From positions 1-5,884 of the forward strand of contig CAMLIU010000114.1 of NCBI GenBank assembly GCA_946479995.1: a stretch of 5,884 nt of DNA, read 5' to 3'. Position 1 is the first letter of the stretch, and the number at the start of each line of letters is the position of its first letter. Below are positions 1 through 4,860 of the stretch, piece after piece. A program made the translations under genes and the position numbers. Below the pieces are notes generated by a model. That model worked only from the letters and a program-made list of their open reading frames with translations, had not been told where the DNA came from and did no database searches. This DNA is from an uncultured Gemmatimonadota bacterium. Lineage in GTDB: Bacteria > Gemmatimonadota > Gemmatimonadetes > Gemmatimonadales > Gemmatimonadaceae.

Positions 1-1
1 G

Positions 2-445
2 ATGCTCCAGGAGAAGTACGACGACGCGCTGATGCAGTTCCAGAAGGTGCTGATGCGCGAGCCGGGCAATGCGCTCGCGCGCATCAACCTTGGCTACATC
101 TGCCTGAAGAAGCGGATCTTCGGCGAGGCCATCGAGCACCTGTCGCGCGCGATCCGCCTGAACAGCGATCGCAAGGCCACGTTGTACGCTCACTTCTACC
201 TCGGGCTCGTCTATCTGGAGCGCGACATGTTCGAGGACGCCCAGACCTTCTTCCAGAAGACGATCGTGCTGGGCCCGAACCTGATCGAGGCGTATTACGA
301 GCTGGGGCGTGCGTACTGGTTCAACGGCCAGCACGACGACGCACGGCGGACGTGGCGCGACGGCGCGGCCGCGAACAAGTTCAATCCGTGGGGAAAGCGC
401 TGCGCCGAAGTCCTGCGGACGGTGGAAGGAGGGGGAGAGCCGTAA
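2..445 (+). CDS. TPR-repeat protein, C-terminal part (cut by left edge)
   Basis: This is the C-terminal 147 residues of a tetratricopeptide-repeat protein, a helical protein-protein interaction scaffold. The reading frame is open to the window edge. The first visible residues (about 1-21) look like only the second helix of a TPR, so the first ATG is probably internal and the true start lies upstream. Three further repeats follow at about residues 24-57, 60-93 and 94-127, with the typical pattern of a small residue and aromatic in helix A and an alanine in helix B (for example LGYICLKK, YLGLVYLERD and ELGRAYWFNG). The tail after residue 128 is short and ends in EGGGEP. No membrane segment is seen. 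The stop TAA (443-445) lies inside the start region of the peptidase gene, so the two are very probably co-transcribed and translationally coupled. The partner or client cannot be told from the sequence. TPR assignment is firm; function is open. Confidence 0.85.
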   Translation: MLQEKYDDALMQFQKVLMREPGNALARINLGYICLKKRIFGEAIEHLSRAIRLNSDRKATLYAHFYLGLVYLERDMFEDAQTFFQKTIVLGPNLIEAYYELGRAYWFNGQHDDARRTWRDGAAANKFNPWGKRCAEVLRTVEGGGEP

Positions 446-1458
446 CGGTTCTCCTCGCCGCGTGCGCGCTGCTGGTCGCCGGCCCGCGGCTGCCGGCGCA
501 GGACGAGGCGCCGCGGCGCCTCGACGTGGGCCGCTTCACCGCCGTGTACTTCCCGAAGGACGACGCGCTGGCGCACTCGCTCCTGAACGATGCGGTGCGC
601 ACGGACAGCTTTCCCGGGCTTCCGCGCCCTAAGCAGCGCGTCCTCGTCGCCATCGCGCCCGACGCGGCGCGCTTCCGTGCCTGGGCGGGCGCGCGGGCCC
701 CCGATTGGGGGGCGGCGCTGGCCTTCCCCGATTCGCGGCGCATCGTGATGCAGGGAAGCGGCGCCGGGTCCGACGCCGGAGATCCGGAGGTGGTCCTGCG
801 GCACGAGCTCGCACACCTGGCGCTGCACGAGCAGCTGGGCGACCTGCCGCCACGCTGGTTCGACGAGGGGTACGCGAGCCTGGCAGCGAGGGAGTGGAAG
901 CGCGAGGACGCCCTGGCGGCGAACGTGGCGCTCGCGCTCAGGGGCGCACCCACTCTGGACGAGCTCGAGGCGAGCTTCAGCGGGGGCAGCTCACTGGCGC
1001 AGGCGGCGTACGCGCTGAGCTATCGCGCCGTCGCCGAGCTCGCGTCGCTCGATCGGGAGCGCGGCCTGTCGCTGTTCTTCCGGTACTGGAAGGAGAGCGG
1101 CTCCATGGACGTGGCCGTGCGGCGCGCCTACGGCATGACGCTGTACGGGTTCGAGCGGGAGTATCAGTCGCGTACCCGCCGGCGCTACGGTGCGCTCGCC
1201 GTCGTCGCGGACCTGTCGCTGGTGCTGTTCGTGGTGAGCGTCCTCATGCTGCCGTTCTTCATCGCGCGTCGCCTTCGGGACCGGAAGCGCCTGCGCGCCA
1301 TGCTGGCGGCCGATGCCGCGGCGGAGCGTGCGGCGCAGGCGAGCGCGATTGCGTTCCTGCTGGGAGAGGCGGCATCGCGCGGGGCGCCGGAAGTGGGCCT
1401 TCCCGAGCCGTACGACGGGCCGGCGAGGGACGCGCGCGACGAGGATGACGGTGCGTAA
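388..1458 (+). CDS. Secreted, membrane-anchored peptidase-MA-like zinc metalloprotease
   Basis: A likely zinc-dependent peptidase of the gluzincin type (peptidase MA-like family) acting outside the cytoplasmic membrane. From the GTG at 388 it has 356 residues. A signal-like segment follows a basic stretch (RRGR, then VTVLLAACALLVAG, then LPAQ). The zinc motif HELAH is at about residues 139-143. The probable third ligand is the glutamate of WFDEGYAS at about residue 160, the spacing expected of HExxH...E enzymes. A single hydrophobic helix at about residues 270-292 is followed by a very basic stretch (ARRLRDRKRLR) and an Ala/Glu-rich tail, which would place the tail in the cytoplasm. The start is uncertain. 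GTG 388 keeps a basic n-region but has no clear ribosome site; GTG 352 is also in frame. A strong purine-rich site at 424-437 points to ACG at 445, where TAACG resembles the common TAATG stop-start junction. It overlaps the TPR gene, suggesting an operon. Substrate unknown. Confidence 0.8.
   Translation: MGKALRRSPADGGRRGRAVTVLLAACALLVAGPRLPAQDEAPRRLDVGRFTAVYFPKDDALAHSLLNDAVRTDSFPGLPRPKQRVLVAIAPDAARFRAWAGARAPDWGAALAFPDSRRIVMQGSGAGSDAGDPEVVLRHELAHLALHEQLGDLPPRWFDEGYASLAAREWKREDALAANVALALRGAPTLDELEASFSGGSSLAQAAYALSYRAVAELASLDRERGLSLFFRYWKESGSMDVAVRRAYGMTLYGFEREYQSRTRRRYGALAVVADLSLVLFVVSVLMLPFFIARRLRDRKRLRAMLAADAAAERAAQASAIAFLLGEAASRGAPEVGLPEPYDGPARDARDEDDGA
424..437 (+). promoter_or_regulatory. 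Strong Shine-Dalgarno-like purine run without a canonical start
   Basis: GGAAGGAGGGGGAG is the best ribosome-binding-like sequence in the window. At a normal distance downstream there is no ATG, GTG or TTG in the peptidase frame. The in-frame codons there are GTA (442), ACG (445) and GTT (448). It may serve a non-standard start at 445, or help reinitiation near the TAA of the preceding gene. Confidence 0.45.
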
Positions 1459-1477
1459 GCGACGGCGGCATCGTTGC

Positions 1478-1506
1478 TTGACACCTTCCTGAGTCCGGCG
1501 TACACT
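1478..1506 (+). promoter_or_regulatory. Sigma-70-type promoter for the 56-residue membrane protein
   Basis: TTGACA (1478-1483) is a perfect -35 box. A 17-nt spacer follows, then TACACT (1501-1506), a 4/6 match to the -10 consensus that keeps the key first, second and last bases. Transcription would be expected to begin at about 1512-1515, on or next to the ATG at 1515, so the transcript would have almost no leader. The promoter lies 19 nt after the peptidase stop and begins a new transcription unit that may also run into tRNA-Val. Confidence 0.75.
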
Positions 1507-1514
1507 ACGCGCTC

Positions 1515-1685
1515 ATGTCACAGACAGATACCACGTCGTCGTCGCGGCCCTGGCTCTGGTGGGCAATCGCTGCCGTAACGATCCTGCTGGGCTACGCGGA
1601 CCTCGCCCGTGGTGGGACGACGATTGCACCGATCTTGCTCGTCGTGGGGTATTGCGTTCTGGTCCCGATCGCGATCCTGAAGTAG
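1515..1685 (+). CDS. 56-residue two-helix membrane microprotein
   Basis: A small hypothetical inner-membrane protein. It begins with a polar, Ser/Thr-rich head (MSQTDTTSSSRP), followed by a first hydrophobic helix at about residues 13-30 (tryptophan-rich start, WLWWAIAAV) and a short turn with ARGG. The second helix is at about residues 36-55 and the chain ends in a lone lysine. This is a complete hairpin-type two-pass topology. The ATG sits 9 nt after a near-consensus -10 box and no Shine-Dalgarno sequence precedes it, so translation is probably leaderless. The promoter placement, clean hydrophobicity pattern and immediate stop support a real gene. I do not recognise a family. Lack of any catalytic residue suggests a structural or accessory role. 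Its downstream neighbour is tRNA-Val, 82 nt away. Confidence 0.75.
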   Translation: MSQTDTTSSSRPWLWWAIAAVTILLGYADLARGGTTIAPILLVVGYCVLVPIAILK

Positions 1686-1767
1686 GCGACGGAGCGGTCA
1701 CGTCACAAAATCGAGGTGTACCTGGCGGGCGCGGCCGGCGTTGGCTTCGCTCGTGCAAGTGTTCGCC

Positions 1768-1841
1768 GGGCGAATAGCTCAGTTGGTTAGAGCGCCTGCC
1801 TTACACGCAGGATGTCGGGGGTTCGAGTCCCTCTTCGCCCA
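1768..1841 (+). tRNA. tRNA-Val (anticodon TAC)
   Basis: A full cloverleaf can be drawn by eye. The acceptor stem GGGCGAA (1768-1774) pairs with TTCGCCC (1834-1840), with discriminator A at 1841. The D arm contains GCTC/GAGC. The anticodon stem CCTGC/GCAGG (1795-1799, 1807-1811) closes the loop CTTACAC with anticodon TAC at 1802-1804. The T stem GGGGG/CCCTC, with one G-T pair, closes the loop TTCGAGT. It decodes GUA, and through wobble other GUN valine codons. The 3' CCA is not encoded, since ATG follows the acceptor stem, so it must be added by a nucleotidyltransferase. No convincing promoter is visible in the 82 nt upstream, so it may be read from the 1478-1506 promoter. Confidence 0.96.
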
Positions 1842-1867
1842 TGTTGGAGGTAGTTCCCGCCCTGGAA

Positions 1868-1897
1868 TGGACCCCGTCCAGCCTGCCGGGGTATGTT
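1868..1897 (+). promoter_or_regulatory. Possible promoter of the secreted TolB/TPR-like gene
   Basis: TGGACC (1868-1873) and TATGTT (1892-1897) are each 4/6 matches to -35 and -10, separated by 18 nt. Predicted transcription would begin near 1904. That leaves a short leader with GGAGGA at 1911-1916, and supports starting the protein at GTG 1923 rather than at the ATG at 1893, which would lie inside the -10 box. This is a weak call; read-through from tRNA-Val is also possible. Confidence 0.3.
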
Positions 1898-1922
1898 CGA
1901 TCAACGCTTTGGAGGAATGACA

Positions 1923-3653
1923 GTGAAGGCTTCCCATCGCTTTGCGCTTCCGGCTGCCAGCCTCGCCGCAGCGTTGATCGCGACGACCGCTCCGGCGGTC
2001 GCGCGCGCCCAGCGCGGTCAGGCTCCCGGTCCCGATACGCCTCGCATCCTGGTCACCAACTTCCGTGGTGACCGTGAGGCGGGCGTCAAGATCGCCGACG
2101 AGGTGCGCGAACGGATCGGTAACGAGTTCAGCGCGCGTACCCTGTACGCGACGCCGAAGAAGGACATCGAGAACACCCTCAAGCAGTCCGGCTACCCCGC
2201 CGACTCCGCGCTGAGCCCCGGCGATGCGAAGGAGCTGGCGAAGCTCGTTCGCGCTGACGAGATCATCGACGGCAGCGTGACGAAGACGCCGACTGGCGCC
2301 TATCGGGTCTCGGCTCGCTTCTTTCTCCCGCGCGACGTTTCGCTCGCCCAGCCGCTCCTCACCACGGAAAGCAACAACCTCGGTGACGTGGCCAAGGCGG
2401 TCGTGAAGGAGTACGACCAGGCGCGCAAGCAGCTCGCGGCCAATCGTGAGTGCGAGAACGACATCCGCGACGGCAAGATCGACGCGGCCATCGCCGCGGC
2501 CCGGAAGGGGATCCAGCAGTATCCGAAGGCCACGCTCGCGCGGCTCTGCCTCGCCAGCGCCTTCCAGGCCATCAAGTCCAGCCCCGACTCGGCCTCTAAG
2601 CGCTGGTGGGCGGATTCGGTGATCGCCGTGACGAAGGAAGTCACGCAGCTCGACCCGCGCAGCAAGATCGCCTACACGCTGCAGTACGATGCGTACAAGG
2701 TGAAGAACGACACGACCAACTTCCTGCAGTCGCTCATCGGCATGATGAACTCCGACCCGAGCAACCAGTCGCTCAAGGAGTCGGTCATCGCCGAGCTCGT
2801 GACGCTCGGGAAGGCGGAGCTGGCGGTGCCGTCGGCGAAGCAGCTCGTGGCGGAGAACCCCGGTGATCCGCAGTACGCGCGCACCTACTGGCTCGTGCTC
2901 CGCGCGGCGAACAACTACAAGGAGTCGGTGCCCGCGGGCATCGCCTACGTGGCGCTCGATTCGGCGGCGGCGGACTCGAACTACTTCTTCCGCCAGATCG
3001 CCGACCTGCGCGCCGACAGCTCGTTCGCGAAGGCGGCGGAGTTCGCGGCGCAGGGCATCGCCAAGTTCCCGAAGAGCGGCACGCTCTGGCTGCAGAAGGC
3101 GCAGAACGAGCGCAGCGCCGGCCAGCTCCCGGCGGCGAAGGCCTCGCTCCAGCGCGCGCTGCAGATCGACCCGAAGGCGTCGGGCGCCAACCTGCTGCTC
3201 GCGCAGATCTTCGTCGACCTGAACCAGCCGGATTCCGCGGTTGCCGCGGTGAAGGCGGATGTGGCCGCCGATTCGTCGAACAAGTCCATGGATGCGCAGT
3301 TCCTGCTCGGCATCGGCAACACGGCCTACAAGGCTGCCGTCGCCTCCAAGAACGTGGACGACTTCCGCAAGGCGCTCGACATTCTGCAGGCGTCCGACCA
3401 GTTGAGCCCGAGCCCGAATGCCAAGTTCCTCTCCGCCGTGTCGGCCTTCTCGGTGGTCCAGCAGCTCGGCACCAGCCTGCCCAAGACGAAGGCGTGCGCC
3501 GATGCCAAGCTCGGTCAGGACATGCTGACCATCGTGAGCACGAACATGCCGCAGGGGGGCTCGGTGAGCCCGGAAGCGGCCAAGCAGATCCTGAGCGCCG
3601 TCCCGCAGTACCAGGCGTTCTTCGACGGATCGGCGAAGCGCTACTGCAAGTAG
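1923..3653 (+). CDS. Secreted protein with TolB/FlgO-like N-terminal domain and TPR-like repeats
   Basis: A 576-residue exported protein. Start GTG 1923 is chosen because GGAGGA (1911-1916) lies 6 nt before it and it yields a textbook signal peptide: MKASHRF, a hydrophobic core, then cleavage after ARA at residue 29. ATG 1917 is only 1-2 nt from the site and ATG 1893 has none. Residues of about 40-145 resemble the TolB N-terminal/FlgO-like fold: a strand (RILVTNF), helices, then a region ending in ADEIIDGSVTKTPTGAYRVS, matching the usual 'lleGsV...g.yrv' pattern. From about residue 177 on, the chain is helical with degenerate TPR-like repeats; the clearest is about 388-450 (GTLWLQKAQNERSAGQLPAA onward). 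There are four cysteines, at about 177, 209, 525 and 575. Such proteins are commonly periplasmic or envelope scaffolds, but the partner is not visible here. The gene stands alone, ending convergently on the lipid kinase. Confidence 0.85.
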   Translation: MKASHRFALPAASLAAALIATTAPAVARAQRGQAPGPDTPRILVTNFRGDREAGVKIADEVRERIGNEFSARTLYATPKKDIENTLKQSGYPADSALSPGDAKELAKLVRADEIIDGSVTKTPTGAYRVSARFFLPRDVSLAQPLLTTESNNLGDVAKAVVKEYDQARKQLAANRECENDIRDGKIDAAIAAARKGIQQYPKATLARLCLASAFQAIKSSPDSASKRWWADSVIAVTKEVTQLDPRSKIAYTLQYDAYKVKNDTTNFLQSLIGMMNSDPSNQSLKESVIAELVTLGKAELAVPSAKQLVAENPGDPQYARTYWLVLRAANNYKESVPAGIAYVALDSAAADSNYFFRQIADLRADSSFAKAAEFAAQGIAKFPKSGTLWLQKAQNERSAGQLPAAKASLQRALQIDPKASGANLLLAQIFVDLNQPDSAVAAVKADVAADSSNKSMDAQFLLGIGNTAYKAAVASKNVDDFRKALDILQASDQLSPSPNAKFLSAVSAFSVVQQLGTSLPKTKACADAKLGQDMLTIVSTNMPQGGSVSPEAAKQILSAVPQYQAFFDGSAKRYCK

Positions 3654-3654
3654 A

Positions 3655-3699
3655 GTCGGACCCGAACGGGGCGCCTGCGGCGCCCCGTTCTCGTCTGAC
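3655..3699 (+). repeat. GTCNGAC-bounded hairpin unit, copy 1 (+)
   Basis: The unit opens with GTCGGACCC (3655-3663) and closes with TCGTCTGAC (3691-3699). Between them is a perfect 12-bp hairpin, GAACGGGGCGCC / GGCGCCCCGTTC (3664-3675 and 3679-3690) with loop TGC. It starts one base after the TAG stop of the secreted TPR-like gene. It may double as that gene's terminator, although no T-tract follows. Confidence 0.75.
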
Positions 3700-3700
3700 G

Positions 3701-3740
3701 GTCCGACCCGCTCGGCGGCTTCGCCGCCTGCTCGTCGGAC
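3701..3740 (+). repeat. GTCNGAC-bounded hairpin unit, copy 2 (+)
   Basis: Head to tail with copy 1 after a single G. It opens with GTCCGACCC and closes with TCGTCGGAC, and here the two terminal heptamers pair perfectly with each other. The inner hairpin is GGCGGC / GCCGCC (3714-3719, 3723-3728) with loop TTC. The arm GTCCGACCCGCTC matches the arm of copy 4 at 12 of 13 positions on the opposite strand. Confidence 0.75.
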
Positions 3741-3743
3741 GGT

Positions 3744-3780
3744 CGAAGGGCACACCGGACCAGCTTCGGTGTGCCCTTCG
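3744..3780. terminator. 14-bp perfect hairpin between the two repeat pairs, candidate bidirectional terminator
   Basis: CGAAGGGCACACCG (3744-3757) pairs perfectly with CGGTGTGCCCTTCG (3767-3780) around a 9-nt loop. It is the longest stem in the window and sits near the middle of the convergent intergenic region, so it could stop transcription from both sides. No T-run follows on either strand, so it is not a textbook intrinsic terminator. It is not bounded by its own copy of the repeat termini. Confidence 0.55.
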
Positions 3781-3795
3781 CAGTTCGTAGTGTCC

Positions 3796-3837
3796 GTCAG
3801 ACGAAGAGCGGCGCACAGCGCCGCGAATGGGTCAGAC
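3796..3837 (-). repeat. GTCNGAC-bounded hairpin unit, copy 3 (-)
   Basis: Read on the - strand, it opens with GTCTGACCC and closes with TCGTCTGAC, the same termini as copies 1 and 2. The inner stem is GCGGCGC / GCGCCGC (3808-3814, 3818-3824) with a 3-nt loop. It is the distal copy of the pair downstream of the lipid kinase. Confidence 0.72.
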
Positions 3838-3838
3838 C

Positions 3839-3881
3839 GTCAGACGAGCGAGCCAGGCGAAGCCCGGCGAGCGGGTCAGAC
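3839..3881 (-). repeat. GTCNGAC-bounded hairpin unit, copy 4 (-), overlapping the kinase stop
   Basis: Read on the - strand, it opens with GTCTGACCC and closes with TCGTCTGAC. The inner stem (3852-3858 with 3862-3868) has one mismatch and loop TTC on the - strand. It is joined to copy 3 by one base. The TGA inside the opening GTCTGAC is the stop codon of the lipid kinase (3876-3878), so the unit begins within the coding sequence. Confidence 0.72.
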
Positions 3882-4778
3882 TCCTTCCTCGCCCGGCAGG
3901 TGCTGCACGTGCACCAGCAGGTCCGCGCGTCGCGCGCGGTAGTCGCACACCGCTCCCTCCACCGCCTCCCCATCCAGGTTGACGCTCAGGATCTCCGAGC
4001 CCGTCACCTTCAGCCACGGCAGCTGCGCGTAGTGCACCCCCGGCAGCCCCACGTGCTCTCCCCGCTTCACCTGCAGCGCCAGCCGCGCGAAGTCGCGCCT
4101 CGACATCGCCTCGATCACGCACAGGTCGAGCAGGCCATCGGTGACGCTCGCGTCAGGGGTCATCATCGTGCCCCCGCCCGTCACGCGCGCGCTGCCCACC
4201 GCGAAGGCCAGGAAATCCACGTCGAGGTCGAAGCCGGCGCTGGAGAAGCGCGCATGTCTCGTCTGGTCGCTCGCCAGCTTGCGGATGGCGGTGATCGCGT
4301 AGGCCAGGGGCCCGAGCGACGCCTTGAAGTCCGCCGGCGTTTCCGCCGTGGCCTCGGCGCCCACGCCGCCCGTGGAGACGTTGAGGAAGCGGCGCCCGTT
4401 CATCGACGCCGTGTCGATGCGCACGGGCTTGCGACGGAGGATAACATCCATGGCATGATCGGCATCCTCCGGAATCCCCGTCTGCCGCGCGAAATCGTTC
4501 GCGGTGCCCAGCGGCACCACCCCCAGCGGCACGTCGCGGCCGTCGAGACCATTCACCACCTCGTTGAGGGTGCCGTCCCCCCCGCAGGCAACCACCACGT
4601 CGGTGCCGCGATCCGCGGCCTCCGCCGCGAGCCAGGTACCATCGCCGGTCTCCCAGGTGACGTGCACCTCCACCGCATGCCCGCGTTCGCGCACCCACGA
4701 CACCATGTGACGCAGGTCCTCCTGGTCGGCGCGCGCGCCGTGGACGATGTAGGTGATGTGCTTGCGGACCGTCGCCAT
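3876..4778 (-). CDS. yegS: YegS-like lipid kinase (diacylglycerol kinase catalytic family)
   Basis: A 300-residue cytoplasmic or membrane-associated lipid kinase, close to the roughly 300 residues of E. coli YegS. The family transfers phosphate from ATP to a lipid hydroxyl. YegS has been reported to phosphorylate phosphatidylglycerol in vitro, and the physiological substrate is uncertain. Visible motifs are the nucleotide-binding GGDGT at residues 66-70 followed by LNEVVNGL, PLGTANDFAR at 89-98, the ETP-KASLG-AY segment at about 146-160, a metal-site DGLLDL at about 214-219, and NLDGE at 267-271 carrying the expected catalytic acid. YegS-specific stretches such as GIPEDAD and VSTGGVGAEATAETP favour YegS over DgkB-type enzymes. 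No Shine-Dalgarno precedes the ATG, but the N-terminus aligns with the family. It diverges from rsmH over 59 nt and converges on the secreted TPR-like gene. Confidence 0.9.
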   Translation of the reverse strand: MATVRKHITYIVHGARADQEDLRHMVSWVRERGHAVEVHVTWETGDGTWLAAEAADRGTDVVVACGGDGTLNEVVNGLDGRDVPLGVVPLGTANDFARQTGIPEDADHAMDVILRRKPVRIDTASMNGRRFLNVSTGGVGAEATAETPADFKASLGPLAYAITAIRKLASDQTRHARFSSAGFDLDVDFLAFAVGSARVTGGGTMMTPDASVTDGLLDLCVIEAMSRRDFARLALQVKRGEHVGLPGVHYAQLPWLKVTGSEILSVNLDGEAVEGAVCDYRARRADLLVHVQHLPGEEGV

Positions 4779-4794
4779 GGATCGGAGGCAGGGG

Positions 4795-4860
4795 TGATCG
4801 CGCGCGGCGGTTTCACGACGCGTGCGGACGTGATAAGATGATCGCTCGCTCGCGCGATCA
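4795..4860. repeat. Inverted repeats TGATCGCGCG / CGCGCGATCA around the rsmH start
   Basis: TGATCGCGCG (4795-4804) has an exact inverted copy at 4851-4860. A further TGATCGC at 4839-4845, starting within the rsmH ATG, forms a short hairpin with GCGATCA (4854-4860). The set covers much of the 59-nt divergent region and the first rsmH codons. It could be an operator or mRNA structure controlling rsmH or yegS, or chance in GC-rich DNA. No convincing promoter boxes for either gene were found here. Confidence 0.3.

Noticed and set aside
1686..1767. Dedicated promoter for tRNA-Val
   Set aside because: No pair of -35 and -10 boxes with acceptable spacing was found; TTGGCT at 1741 has no partner at the right distance.
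1824..1860. tRNA-Val 3' end as an integration site
   Set aside because: No integrase, no direct repeat of the tRNA end and no change in composition is visible downstream.
1893..1922. ATG 1893 or ATG 1917 as start of the secreted TPR-like protein
   Set aside because: ATG 1893 lacks a ribosome site and lies in a possible -10 box. ATG 1917 is too close to GGAGGA. GTG 1923 has good spacing and gives a standard signal peptide.
1779..3755. A 658-codon open frame on the - strand antisense to the secreted TPR-like gene and tRNA-Val
   Set aside because: It is an Arg/Leu/Val-rich translation of the complement of a well-supported gene and runs through the tRNA. Its last residues (RDSNPRHPACKAG) are the familiar false peptide from the antisense of tRNA genes.
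3655..3881. CRISPR array or tandem direct repeat
   Set aside because: The shared parts are only 9 nt, units occur in both orientations, the variable parts are self-complementary rather than unique spacers, and no cas gene is seen.
3771..4841. A 356-codon open frame on the + strand opposite the lipid kinase
   Set aside because: It is rich in His, Arg and Gln with no domain pattern, and it lies opposite a clear YegS-family protein. High GC content explains the missing stops.
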